64,000 nt of DNA from the NCBI RefSeq assembly GCF_013373865.1, contig NC_050474.1:2194001-2258000 (forward strand), read 5' to 3'. This document shows positions 31,901-44,772 of this stretch, piece by piece. Position 1 is the first letter of the stretch. Each line of letters opens with the position of its first letter. Source of the stretch: Monomorium pharaonis. Its lineage: Eukaryota; Arthropoda; Insecta; Hymenoptera; Formicidae. Under the pieces are notes generated by a model, which was not told the DNA's origin, searched no databases, and saw nothing but the letters and a program-made list of their open reading frames with translations. The translations under genes were made by a program, and so were the position numbers.

Positions 31901-34270
31901 TACGGAATAAGATTCAAAATATAAGATCCGGTTTAAATATTCACAAGAGAAAATACTATGTTCGATAAATTCAACAAAAAGTATAGCATCTCGATAATTA
32001 TTATTTTTGCCCAGCGCGCTATACATTCCATTTTTTGCCAATAAATGTTTCTCCAAATATGTAGGCAAATACACGGTTGCCCATAACAAATAATGTCTAG
32101 ATAACAGATAGATGTAAATTAAATGCGCAAATCGTTGCGCATTGTGCCGTTGATAATTCAAATCATTCGAATGAACAGCTCGGAACTTTTTATCAGCGGT
32201 CGTGATTGCTGGCGGTAAGATCGGAATATTGGAACATTTTCAGAATTTCTTCGCAATGGTGACGACAATTGCACCACTACCACTCCGGATCCCTAAGGAT
32301 CACCCGGGTTCGAAGGATTACGGTCGACGTACTACAGTATTTCGATGAAATCGTTCTCTCCGTGGTGAAAAACGGGAACCCCGATAAGATTGCATCCGAC
32401 TGAAGGAGGGAATGCCGTGATATATGTACCTTGTTCACTTGAAGTCACTTGATTAATTATTATGAGAGAAATCGTGATAATTCCCGACATCTTCTAGTTC
32501 AACACGCGCGATTATTTCGAAACAGATATGAAAGGAATTTGCTATTGCATACCGTATTGCAAAATAATTCCTTTTGTTCGACAATAATGAAGGAATTCTT
32601 TTGGGATTGCGATGCGGGAAGCAACATTATTTAAAGTAGATGCAATATCGGGCGGATGTATTAAAATATCAACATGATATTGATCTATCGACTGACACTT
32701 GTCGAATACGTCGCATACATTACATATATGTACATTTTACATACGAAGCAATATACACGAAAAATAAAATTCTTATATCTACCGTATGTCGTGAATAAAA
32801 TGTTTCGCGCCATTTTCTTTTTGTAAAATCTATCACCCAACCGTGAATGCTGCCGTTTTTAACCGGAGGTGAACAGGCGGAAACGAACTAGACATTGCCA
32901 ACAGACTGGGCCAAACTATTTTGGAAAAGTCATTCCGACGGTTTTTAGCTCTGTCTGAATAATGACATACAACAAGACAAAAACAAGAGAATACATCTTT
33001 GCAGAGTCTACTTTTTGAGCTCGTCAAGGATATGCAAGTATTATTGCGTAACGCACGTTTAAAGAATTTTGTATAAAAAATTTGTATAAAAGCTTTGTAT
33101 ATAAAATCTAGAAAGATGAAACGATAAAAAAAATTAATTTTATATTAAAATTGCGAACAAAATTGTCTATTAAAAATGCATATGCATGAATTATTAAAAA
33201 TGATATTTTATGAAAATGATGTAAAACTTTGCACTTTATTTTTCACTGAGTGTAACACAAAAGTCTTCATTTCGGACTTTCAACGTTTTTTCAAACAATA
33301 CCTCAACAGTTTATATACCTTCGCGTGAAAGCATTTGAAATACAGAGAACAGTTAGTGTCGCTAGAATGGAGACGCTATTTTGCGCAACAGTCGAGAATA
33401 TCTACGGCTGGTTGCACTTTTATATGTGGCTACTGCCTGATCTTCTTTTGCTTTAACAATATTTTTCAGTGTCACAAAGCGTGTCAGACAAAGTGAGTAT
33501 ACCATTGTATTCAAACTGAAATACATCTTCACACTTTAATATAACAGGTGAAAATGTTATTTAAATTTTAGAAAAAATACATCTGATACGCATATATAGA
33601 CTCAACTATTCAAAACCAATATTGAATTTTATACATTGTCAATATGATCAATATTAATGTCAATATAATTTTTTTAATTAATTTCTCTCACAATCTGCGC
33701 CTTTATGAATTTTCATGTCAACATAAATATTTCATATTGAATTGCGCTAAGGCTATTCAAGTTATATTTTCAAATACAAGACATTGTAAAATATATTTTT
33801 ATTAAATCAAAAAATAATTTCTATTTTTGCAAAAATTACTCACTGATTTGATGCACAAAAGCGGAGTTGTAACTAGGTTGTTCATCTGCAAAATACAAGT
33901 ATAAAATCCACATTTTATTAAAAAAAAAAATTTAATAATATATATTTAAAAAGTAATATAATAATCTACTATATAAACAATAAGATAATATATTATAATT
34001 ATAAAATAATATACATTTTAAAAAGTTAATATACAAATTAAATTTCTCATTCTTTAAATAGGCATTTAAAAAAATAATGATATAATTCTGAACAAAAAAA
34101 ATTTTCTTTTATATAGATTGTAAAGAAACTTTTATAAAAAATTTTAGAGGTAAATAATTTACTTCTCATTCTTACTTAAAAAATTTAAATTAATTAAAAT
34201 ACATGATTAATAATTTAATAAATGATAAACAATTAATATAAACAAAATTAAATTACCCTGCGATTGCGCT
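25921..34270. other. AT-rich intergenic region, no gene seen
   Basis: Between the receptor gene and the first CpG-rich island. ORFs are short and unsupported. Mixed-composition patches that could be regulatory lie near 28900-29060, 30000-30250, 30640-31120, 31540-31760 and 32160-32440. A GCGCGCACTA doublet stands out at 28665-28685. Confidence 0.5.
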
Positions 34271-36106
34271 GCCCTTTTTCGACGTCACCTGTGCTCCTTC
34301 TCCTTTCAGATCTCTTCGTTGCACATTTTTTTACACAAACAAAAGGTACAATATTTTGCACAACACTGACATTAACCGCAAACGTAATTACTCGATTAAA
34401 TTAGAACTATTGTTCGATACCTCCCACGATTTTTTACCAGTTGAATCGTATTTGAGCTTTGAAACGACAACTCGTCTGATACTCCGCGCTCTCAGCTTAA
34501 AAAGCTACGTATATAAAGCGCGATTTAATGCACGGACGCGAGATAGTTTCGTCGAGAGCAGAGGAAATAATTATCGTTCGCGGATACCGCGATGAAAGAA
34601 AAGGCTATGCGTTCTGTTACGTCAATTCTCTTCCGCAAGAGGTCACGAAACGAAGCATGAAATAGACGCACACAGCGATAAGAGCCATCACACACACTTT
34701 CCGTTTAAAACGTTTACGGAAAGTAAGATTTCGACGAATCACGTACTGTATTCAGTCGGTAACGGTTACGGTCGCCCAATCCAATGTGTCGAAACTTTAC
34801 TGTGACGTCTTACAACAAGTGTGATGGCCCCCCCACACACACACACACACGACACACACACCGGGCGAGATTGGTTTCGCGCGGAAAATATTTCGCGAAT
34901 ATTTCACAAGGAATTGAAACTCAGCCGGCGTGATGCGTGTTGACCGGCCGCAAAAAACGCCTCCCCGCGGCCTTCGCGCGGTTCCGCGGGTCATCGTATA
35001 ATACCGCCGCTCGAGACGCGATCGCGCCAAGTGTCTCTACGCGCCACGACGCTTGACCGAACGGATCGTCACAAAGGTCGTCCAGTTCGCGCGCGTTCGC
35101 TCTCGATCCCTCTCGTATCATATACGTCGCGACGGATATCTCACGGGGACAGGTGTATCTCCCGCGATGCTTGCACAGTCCGAAGCGATCGACGGACGAA
35201 GAGAAGATCACAGATACGTCGCGAACGACATCCCGCCATTTTAGGATATCTGCAGAAGGAATGTGAAGTGAGGCGCGAGACACGCGAGCGTTTCCGGGCG
35301 CGAGCCGTGCGGTTCGAGGCTTCGACAGTGCCACTTCACGTCGGTCTTTCCGCGGGGTGCCACCGTGCCGCTTCACGCTCTCCGGAGCCGGAAGTATTTC
35401 GCGGGCGTAAAAAGGTTAATAAGGTCGACCGGCGGGGGCTCGCCTCCGCTCGCTCAACCAAGGCACGGCGTCGTGTAGGAGCACAACGTCGCCCGCGACC
35501 TTGGGGCGAGTCCGCGCGCGAACGGGTCGTTGTGTTTATCACTCGAGTACACACCGCGACGCTGACCGTGCCGAGCGTATCCGTTTTATCGTGTGAACGT
35601 CCGTTGTACGCAGTACGAAGACGGGACAAGTGGTTTGGAATTAGTGATGTACGTATACGTGGTCGTCGAGTCGCGTGTCGCGATCAACGTGAATTGCTGT
35701 CGCGGCCTTTGCCATTTCGGATTTTTCGATCGACACCGGCTGCCGAACGGAACGTGTCGCGCGTGTGTGGAGTGGATCGGCGGCGTCACCGGCACGCCGA
35801 TTAATCGGCAAATTACGGTCGTGATTAATCCTGTGTACCGCTAGTGCGTCAACCACGTAGCGTTAATTCGACGTCTCGAGTCGATACGCCGCGCCGCCGT
35901 GACGTGAGATCCATTTGCGTGCGAGATTTATTCGCTTGCGTGCATGTATCGTGCGAGTTACCGACGGAATTAACCGCGTTTTCGCCCGATTGTAGGTACG
36001 TGTGTGCGTGTGTGTATGTGATTCGCGAGTGCGCCAGGTGAAGGACAACGCGGAGGAGGACAAGGCGGCCTAGGAGGCATCGGGCGACGATGGAGCATCT
36101 ACGGGG
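34270..36106 (+). promoter_or_regulatory. CpG-rich island: probable promoter and first exon
   Basis: Composition changes abruptly from AT-rich to CpG-dense. TATATAAAG sits at 34509-34517 in GC-richer surroundings, and an initiator-like TCAGTC at 34753-34758. The island ends at a good donor, GTAAGC at 36107, preceded by ATG at 36090 (six residues, MEHLRG, split at phase 2). The overlapping Arg-rich ORFs of up to 257 codons on both strands look like products of CpG-rich sequence, not proteins. Most likely a 5' UTR exon, perhaps of the gene whose signal-peptide exon lies at 39306. Confidence 0.5.
34831..34862. repeat. (CA)n microsatellite in CpG island
   Basis: Short CA tract after a run of C, inside the candidate first-exon island. 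Confidence 0.85.
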
Positions 36107-36130
36107 GTAAGCAATGTATTTTTTTGCTGA

Positions 36131-36935
36131 AATATCTTGAAATTTATCCCGCGACATTTATTTAGTACTTTGACAAAACTGAAGAAGAAAGGTGAGAGAC
36201 GAACGAACGTTTCGGCACACGTAATAATTTGTTTTCTGGAATTACTTTGACACGCTTGTAATATGGATATATTTGTGCATTATAGATCGATGCAGTTAAC
36301 GACACGATTACGCAATTTTACTGCTGCATTGGTGAGATGGTGAGTCAAATTATTATATTTTGTTTTAACCTAACCTAACCTAACCTCAGATAAATGGATC
36401 ACGCAGTGAGAATATCTTAAAATCTACCCCGCGACATTTATTTAGTATTTTGACAAAACTGAAGAAGAAAGGTGAGACACTAACAAAAGTTTCGACACAC
36501 ATAATAATTTATTTCCTGGAATTATCTTGACACGCCTGTAATATGGATATATTTGTGCATTATAGATCTCGATGCAGTTAACGACACGATTACGCAGTTT
36601 TACTGCTGCACTGGTGAGTCAAATTATTATATTTTGTTTTAACCTAAGCTCAGATAAATGGATCACGCAGTGAGAGAATATCTTAAAATCTATCCCGGGA
36701 CATTTATTTAGTATTTTGACAAAACTGAAGAAGAAAGTTGAGATACTAACAAAAGTTTCGATACACATAATAATTTATTTCCTGGAAATACTTTGACACA
36801 CTTGTAATATGGATATATTTGCATTATAGATCAGGATGCAGTTAACGACACAATTATGCAATTTTACTGCTGCATTGGTGAGTCAAATTATTATATTTTA
36901 TTTTAACCTCAGATAAATGGATCACGCAGTGAGAG
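36131..36935. repeat. three-copy tandem repeat, about 260-280 bp units
   Basis: Units at 36131-36410, 36411-36676 and 36677-36935 share nearly all sequence from AATATCTT to ACGCAGTGAG. Each contains TTATAG, a GATGCAG about ten bases later, a 36-base core and a GTGAG donor-like site. Copy 1 alone has four CCTAA-type pentamers at 36366-36385. It starts about 25 bp after the donor at 36107. Confidence 0.93.
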
Positions 36936-38150
36936 AATATTATAGACAGATACAGTGTCAAATAATTTTTTATCTTAAAGTTGACTAAGACAAATTATAA
37001 TTATTAGTATACCAATATTTAATCCTGGAAACATTCGAAAATCCATTGATTTATTGTGTGTACGGAAGCACGGTAATGAGCTCGTAAAACAGAGCTTATT
37101 TTATCGGCGCATTATTTATTAACAATGTTTGCTATCTTGTAATACAATGGAATAATTATGAGATACATTAATTATGTAAAATCGATATGGCAAATACATA
37201 AGGATAAATGAAAAAAATAGAAACTATATGAAAAGGTCATGGATAGAACAAAATTGGCAGAAATTATCAAAAATAATATCCGCGGGACAAGTAAGACGTT
37301 TTAGAATTAATCAATTGTATTTTATAATGCTTAATAAAAAATATTATGTTAAAAAATAATTACGTATTGTCGCAGGTATGTAAATCTTGTTCTAAAACGA
37401 AATTAATATCTAAAACAGTAAATAGTCATTGATGATTATAGTTATAAATATGTATAGCACTGTAAATGAATAAGATTTCACTGAAAATATTTATATGTGT
37501 GTTAGTAATATTAATGAGATGCAAAATGGAAGTATTTATATCATTGATGAATTAGTGACATACTAATCAATTTTTAATGAAATATTAAGATTCTTTTTCA
37601 GTTTAGTTTTTTTTAACTTTACATTTCTAGAAAAAATATTACCTTTAACAAAAATAAACTGTCGATAATTCATTATATTAGCAAAAGTTTCAGAATCTGA
37701 AACTTTTGCTAATATAATTTTCTCTATCACGCCTTTTATTTTTAGATTAATATAATTTTGGATGCTAATAAAAATACAGCTTGAAGCAGAACGACATTTT
37801 ATTTAATACATATTTCTGGCATTTAATGGCAACGTACATTAAAATTTTTTTCAAGCACTAAATTTTTTGCCATGGCCAAAGTTTTTTTACTAGGATATTT
37901 AGAATGAAATCTTAAACTTTTATAATTTAATTTTTCCAAAAGTTTTTTCAAGTTTTTACACACATCACATTTAGATCATGACGTTTTAAATACTCCATGA
38001 GCTCGGTCCACCGTTTTTCACGAGTTTTTCAATATTAAAAATAAATATTGCCACACATGCCATATATTAAAACTAAAAACAATCTAATGATGCATTAAAT
38101 GTATTGCAATCTTGTCGATTTAAACTCCCTCCTCCCCTTTGAGTCTTATA
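36936..38150. other. AT-rich stretch between the two GC-rich islands
   Basis: No exon seen. Its only clear structure is the perfect hairpin at 37672-37718. Confidence 0.6.
37672..37718. repeat. perfect 22-bp inverted repeat, 3-base loop
   Basis: Arms 37672-37693 and 37697-37718 are exact reverse complements separated by AAT. Confidence 0.95.
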
Positions 38151-38706
38151 TTCGCATCGCGTTTCTAAGTAAGTTAACGAAATCCCCATCCGCGCGGGCG
38201 ACCTACCCCAAAGTTGGCTTAAATCCGGTTTGACGTCGGAGGGGAAACAGGGGAGGAAGAACGGCCAGGGTGACTCCGCGCACTCGAGTAGAACTGGATC
38301 GCGCGGAAAATCTTAATCTGACATCCGCATACCAACACCTCGAGTCTCACCACGGGTCTTTGCCCTGCTTCCGTTCCCTTCTTTCCTCCTCGCGGGCCTA
38401 CTGTACCATACAAATGCCCCCATCGACCTTCCCTCACACCTCGCGTCTCTCCCACCTGCCGCACAGCCACCCCCGTCAGGAACGGAGGAGCTGCTCTGGC
38501 AGTCGGTTGTCGGCTTCTCTCGGCTAGGGACATGCGCAGCGACCCGCGGAACGACAGGTGCGCGTCGCGCCGACGACCGCGAATCGCTTAGTTTCGGGTA
38601 AGCGCATGATTCGCCTCCACCAGCTCTGTCCTCGCTCCGACCCGCCAGTCGCTCGCGACTCTGTCTCTGATTCGGTTGTTCGCTCCTGCTAATCTCGTCA
38701 TCAACA

Positions 38707-38741
<35 letters not shown>

Positions 38742-39305
38742 TAGAGATTCGAGATCATCGGCAACCGAAAGAGAGAGATCGTCCTTTGGTGACGTGATCG
38801 TGCGATCGCGGGTCCTCTCGTCCTTGTGAGGATCATCCGCTAGATCCCTATCGACTGACGACGCCCTGGAGTAGCGAAAAAACTCATCAGCACTTATCGA
38901 GCGCACGTGTTCTTCCCCTCCTCTCGCTTTTCTTCCTGTCAGTCTTTCTTCTCGCGGAAAACCTTCATCGACAGACAACTCTCCTATTTCGGGGGTGGTG
39001 AACGTGTTTGTTCAGTTTTCTTCCCTGTTCGAACGTTCGTCGCGCGTTGTTTTCCCTTCGAGCGCCAATTTCGACAAAACGCGATTTTCTTCTTATAACG
39101 TTGAATCGCTGAATTCCGGAGTGCCAGTAAGCGTAGGTATATCGTGCTGATGAAACAGTGAATTTCCCGCCGATTTCACTAATTCGACGGTGATTGTGGA
39201 TTACTGTGATTATCTTGGTGAACGCGCGCGGTGCTTTTGATGAATGTGGTGAGGAAAGTTTAGACACGTCGGCATTCCGGCCTCCCTGGTGGATCCCTCT
39301 CGATC
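38150..39305 (+). promoter_or_regulatory. second GC-rich island: probable promoter or 5' UTR
   Basis: Mixed to GC-rich sequence immediately upstream of the signal-peptide exon, containing a CT microsatellite at 38707-38742. A long pyrimidine tract ending CTGTCAG at 38936-38942 is an excellent acceptor, so an exon 38943-39411 could be spliced to the exon ending at 36106. Short upstream ORFs precede the main start, for example ATGAAACAGTGA near 39149 and one from about 39240. The 221-codon minus-strand ORF at 38313-38978 is judged spurious. Confidence 0.45.
38707..38742. repeat. (CT)n microsatellite
   Basis: Pyrimidine repeat with one TTT interruption in the candidate 5' UTR or promoter island. 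Confidence 0.95.
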
Positions 39306-39411
39306 ATGCACCGAGGACAGGATCTCTTCCACCCAAGTGTGGGAATGCGGGCGGCCGCGGCGGTCGTCTTCCTGTTTCTCGGCGGATTCGTCGTCCTACG
39401 CGGAGCCGAGG
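39306..39411 (+). CDS. first coding exon with signal peptide, secreted or membrane protein, partial
   Basis: Reads 35 codons plus one base (phase 1) from ATG at 39306 to a strong donor GTGAGT at 39412. The protein start has a short polar leader, then a second Met at residue 14 (39345) followed by R, four Ala and a hydrophobic core VVFLFLGGFVVL ending RGAE. This is a classic signal peptide if translation begins at Met14; the later ATG has G at -3. No downstream exon could be identified in the remaining 24.6 kb, implying a very long first intron. Such structure is common for neuronal adhesion or receptor genes in insects, but the identity is unknown. It lies on the same strand as the CCHamide receptor, about 15.6 kb downstream. 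Confidence 0.6.
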
Positions 39412-40700
39412 GTGAGTCAGCGACCTAAATTTCCCCCTCGAGATCGGCTCGCGAATAAATCCGGGATTATCGCTAAGAGTTCCGTGGTCTATCTACACGT
39501 GTGATACATCACATGCGTCTGACAGGTGCTTGTCTAAACAAGATGCACGAACATATGGCTGGAATAACGTGAGATATAAATTCAACGCGCACTCTGATAT
39601 AAATCGGAATAAAGAGAACATAAACAAAAATTGGGAAGAGAAACGTTCAAAACTTGCTCGGGATTAAGTGCTTTTTTCACTTTCGTTGTTTCAAAATATA
39701 AATTGCGCGTTTTAAAAATCGTAACAAGGCGATTGCGTTATTATGCAAAAAAAACCAAGGTATATATGGCTAATGTAAAAATAAACTCTACCATTAAGTC
39801 TATTTAAGTCTTGTTGTCTTAAAGTCATAACCATAAATAAATGAATGTAAATAGTTAGAATACTATTCACAGATTTTAGTTTTTAAAAAGATATTTTGGT
39901 ATTATACGTCGGCATATTATAAATAAGTATGTTTATGACAGCAGTAAAGAGCGAAGTAAGAAAATAAAAGTCAATTTATATATGCCGCTAAAATTGTTGG
40001 CAAAATGACCAGAATTAGGATGGAAAAAAATGTACGAGCTAAGAAACAGCGTCAGACTTCTTAATGTCTGTCTGAAGAGTTGAAAAGCTCGGCGGAAGGA
40101 AGCCGGCCGACGGGTTGGGAAAACAATAATGCTCAGCGACCAGAAATTCAGAGAAAAATGCTTTTATACGCGAGTATAATTTCCCCCGTGGAAAAGCAAC
40201 GTCCGGCTGTCCCACCTGCGATTCAGCGAAACGAGATTTTAATGTTGCACGAACGTGGCGAAACATTTGCGCACGCCGCCGTTGCTGCGACTCTTAGCGT
40301 TAAACCGTATATACGCAAGGAGGGCGGACGGCCTCGCGTGTTCAAGGCCGCGAAATAATAACCCGCCGACCGTCGCGCACAGCCCCCGGATGTATGCACG
40401 GCCATTGAAAATCAGATGAAAGGGAAAGAAACGCGGACGTGGTATCTGCACATCTTGAGGGGCTGCGGGAAAAATTCAAACCGCATGCATACGTACCGCG
40501 ACCGCGTTGTACACGCGCCCCCGTTATTCGATATATCGTATGCACCACACCGCGTTTGTAATCAAACTCCCAAGTGAAAAAAGGCCATACTCGATCGCAC
40601 CTCACTGTGAATTTCGATATTACGACGCGGGAAAGCACAGAAAATATTTTCGCACGCCGTATTTCCGTGTTCCAATCTGTGCAACGCGTGTATGTATGTA

Positions 40701-40724
40701 TGTGTGTGTGTGTGTGTGTGTGTG
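40701..40724. repeat. (GT)n microsatellite
   Basis: Short GT run following a TATG repeat; the Cys/Val-rich ORF over it is an artefact. Confidence 0.9.
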
Positions 40725-41980
40725 CGGTAGGATGGTGTATATGTTGTTACATCTTACGCTGCGCGGAAGTGCGAACTAAGATCACGGATTTCGCAAATAT
40801 CAAATTTTACGAGCGTAATACGATCCCTCTTGAGATCTTACATACAGAATCTTTTATCTCTTTACGTCATACGACGTCGCGCACCGTCGTTAGCCATGCT
40901 CCATGGGATAACTTATCTATTTATATTGAAAATCAATTGTTGTTGTTTTGTTTATACGTATAGTGAAGAAATCTTATCAGAATTTAAAAATAGCGATACC
41001 CAGCTAGTACATCGATATATTGCATGACGATGAGCGGGCTCTTTAAATATCCGTGGAGAATAAATTTACGCTGACCCTATCTACGGTATTATACACGATG
41101 CATACATAGATGTTATCTTGTGCGAAAAAAATGTATAAATCGTCGCGAGCTGCTTTCGTCACTGATGTATATCTTTTGCATATAAACGACATTCTAAAAA
41201 TCACTTAACATTTTGCGGCGTTAGCGCCGTAACTTTCGTTGCACGAAACAATTTGGAACTATGTGCGCGCGATATATTATCGCGTGTCATTGATACATTC
41301 AGGAAAAGATTACAGGTATGGGATATTAGAATACAACTAAAATTGGAAATGAAATAATTTGCAAAATAATAACATAACTGTCAATCGTGAAAAATTAGCA
41401 CTATAATGTAAATTTGGACGATTATTATGGATTTAGTTACTTGCAATAAACCTTTAATATAATAGAATTTGCGCGTATAATTTTTTAATGATAAACACAT
41501 GACTCATCTACGATGTTTTGGTTACATTTTAATGAAATTAACTAGACGCGATAAAAATCTTGAAATAAAGTCTTAAATGCATTACATAAGCCTATTGCGC
41601 TTGCACACCGTGCGCGCAATTACGTCGGAAATGCCTCAAATTCTAGTAATCTGAAAGCACGTCACGTGTTGGCCAAGTCCCAAGCAAGTTCTAAATCTGT
41701 GTGGCCGCTTACTCTCGGGAACTAACAAATATAATACGGTAGGCCGCGAAACGCGTTCGCATATGGCGAACGTACAAGGGAAGCAAGTGCAACGGAAGCT
41801 TTTTAAAAACAGCGACGACCGTTTTGTACGCGATATGTCACATCCGCATAACAATAATACACGAATATGTGGAATAATGCAGGTTTATAAAAGTTACGTT
41901 ACTTCTTATTTCACAATATATCAAAACTTGAATCCATCATATCCGAGAAGTATGTATATTTCGACAAGAATATTAAAAAA

Positions 41981-41989
41981 TATATATAT

Positions 41990-42037
<48 letters not shown>
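41981..42037. repeat. (TA)n microsatellite
   Basis: TA dinucleotide tract with one ACA interruption. Confidence 0.95.
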
Positions 42038-42041
<4 letters not shown>

Positions 42042-44466
42042 TTTATATATTTAATTACAGTCCAAAATCCAAAAATAAATTATTAATTTGCACTTTAAAC
42101 TGTTAAATTTACTTGGGCAATATTTTACTTATTTATTAATGCTTTTAGTTTGAAACACATCTTTAATTATTTCAGAATTATAATGGATGTTTTCTCATAT
42201 TACATAAATACATATTTTTATACTAAATTTAGTTGCAAATCATTTTAAATAAATAAAAAGTAACATAAAAATACATATATTGAATAGAAACATGTAACTG
42301 TATATATTTAATATGCTGTTGTAATTTCTGTAATGAATATTATATTACTTTAAATTTAGTTAGTTAAAAATTATTTACGTATAATGCAGCAGTGTAATAA
42401 CAATAAATATAGATTTGTCAATGTAATATAATCCTCGTATCTGAGGCTTTTCAAAAAGCTTATAATTATACATTATATTGCATAATAGAAAAACTTTACC
42501 TGACAATGTTTTTAAATATTTTGGTTGTGTTAGTTAATCCTTTTTACAAGAACTATGTTATTTAATTAATTTATTTTATATATAAAATATATTTGTGAGA
42601 TATAATTATAATTTGCAATATTCCGGCATAAAAGATCTGGTATAACTTGAGAAAATTTAACTTGAGGAAAGAAACTCAAAACGATTGAAACGAAAGCTTT
42701 ACCACAAAGAAATATCAAAGCGACGATACAGCATGTATAAACATATGTAATACAAATTCTATACTTTTTTACATTTTCTATGCATGGAAAGTTTCTGATA
42801 TTTTATGGACGATCACACCAACATGTTGTATCGTCATGGAAACTGGAAAATTTAGTGGGAGACGCAAGTACCATGAATATTTTTTTCAGAATACCAGTTT
42901 TCCATTTTGACAACAAGTATAGTATAAAAATCTAGAAAAACCGAGGAATTTAGTAACAAGACTCAGGCCAATTGCTTCGTTAATAATTGTTAAAAACGTT
43001 AAAGAGAAAAACATGAAACATTTATTATTTTCTAATTCAAGGAAATTGTAAAAAATCGAGGTTTTCTTATCAGTTTAATAATATTTGATTATGTTATGTC
43101 GACTTGATACTTAAAGCCTTCGTATTACTCTGGAGTGAACTCTTTGGGTCTCCGCATAGTTCTTCATTACTCTGTACTAAGGTTTCTCATTTTACCATGA
43201 GTATACCACACCGATCTAAAGCCAAATAACATAATCTGTATGGTCAATCAAAAGATCGTGGGTATACAGACGAATGAAGAATAAAAGATGTTAAATCTTA
43301 CCACGAGGATATTACAACCGAGAATATTACAGCAATACATCATATTGTTGACTAGAAGTGTCTTCAGTTGTAAATTCCGTCGTGTTAAAATCAACATTAA
43401 ATTTATGCAATGCTTTGTAATATAATGCCTAAGTTCTTGAATTGCAAAATCACATATTTTCTACCGTGATATCACTGTCCCAAGTATTATTTCACTTTGC
43501 GCAATGAAAGTGAACTGTAATATACTGGGGCTTTTGTTCCGGAAATAGTTTGTCACTAATTTCGTTTTGGACTTTGTTTCGCGGCAATCACAACTTCCTG
43601 TTAACTTTTGCAAAGTTTTATCAATTTACATTCAGAAGGATACTGTCGGGAGATATTAATAATAGTCAGTGAATAGAAGTCCGTACCTCTAAATACTTAC
43701 TTTTGAACGAAACTTTTGCATAAAGGTAAGCAGAAGTAATTCCCTCGACACTCCTTGTATTTTTTTCGAACGTTACTTTAATAAGGTGCTTGATTTGAGA
43801 GAGTGGACAATATTTATACTTTTAAGAAAGCGGCACAATTATTCGGAATAATTATGTGATCAACGAGCCGTGAACATAAATGGACTTTGTGGAAATAGAT
43901 ACTTCTCTGTACGATGTTTTAAACGTATCGTTTTAATCATAACTATTTAACACAAATTGTTTTCTCTTAGCAGAAATTTGACAAATAATGTTATTATTTT
44001 GATAATTGTTTTAAATAAAACACAATTAGTAAAATATTGAATCTATCTAAAAATAAAATTGAACTATCTTTATATTGTTAGTTTTGAATTATTATATAAA
44101 ATGCGTATAGAAAGAAGCACAAAATGAAAAATTAATTACGCTTAAAGTGCATTTGTATTTATCAAATTGACCATGAGAGCACTCGAACGAGGTAATTATA
44201 ATTTACCCGGTAATCTCAAGTTTCGTGTTACTCGTTCGCGCCCTTACATAACAGTAGAAATGCATGAAAACATCGCGGCTCCGTTTCACGCTTATCAATT
44301 CCGCTAGCTTGGGAAGTTTAAATGAAATAAGTTTTTGGATATAGGTATATGTGCTTTACACATAACTTTGGCGTCGTCCACGTGACGCCAGCTCATTTCA
44401 CGGAAAGCGTGCTGCAGACGGAAATAATTACCCTCATCACAGGTTCACACGATAATATTTAGGCGC

Positions 44467-44508
44467 GTACTTTTCGCGTCCGGTACTTTGCAGCATCGCG
44501 AAAAGTAC
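44467..44508. repeat. 12-bp perfect inverted repeat in a GC-richer patch
   Basis: GTACTTTTCGCG at 44467-44478 pairs with CGCGAAAAGTAC at 44497-44508 around an 18-base loop. An E-box CACGTG lies about 95 bp upstream. Confidence 0.85.
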
Positions 44509-44755
44509 TATACATACATGCTCTTCGTATTGTTGGGTGTCGCATATGACAAGAACATTATCATTCTAAAGTACAGCTTCTTTTGTTACTTTGAGAATCT
44601 ATTGCAAAAATCTATGATTCTATATAGAATACGCGAAATTTCGGACATTACAAATCGTGCAGTTTAATAGCAAATACGAGTTCACCTTCGTTTACAATTG
44701 CACAACTCACGCGAACGGCTGCGGTCTTTTGGTTTCCCGTGTAAATTTACACTTA

Positions 44756-44772
44756 GGGGGGGGGGGGAGGGG
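44756..44772 (+). repeat. poly-G tract (G12-A-G4)
   Basis: A guanine homopolymer, very unusual in this AT-rich setting and capable of G-quadruplex formation. Confidence 0.9.

Noticed and set aside
32300..32330. GGGTTCGAAGG resembling a tRNA T-arm
   Set aside because: No cloverleaf could be built around it on either strand.
35031..35804. 257-codon plus-strand ORF in the first CpG-rich island
   Set aside because: Arg-rich, low-complexity translation with equally long ORFs in other frames and on the other strand. This is expected when CpG-dense DNA lacks stop codons. It better fits a 5' UTR.
36090..36106. MEHLRG as the true N-terminus of a gene
   Set aside because: Only five full codons before the donor, with no identifiable partner exon. 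It may equally be an upstream ORF in a leader.
38313..38978. 221-codon minus-strand ORF
   Set aside because: It runs antisense through the candidate 5' UTR. Its ER-repeat segment is just the CT microsatellite and no domain is recognisable.
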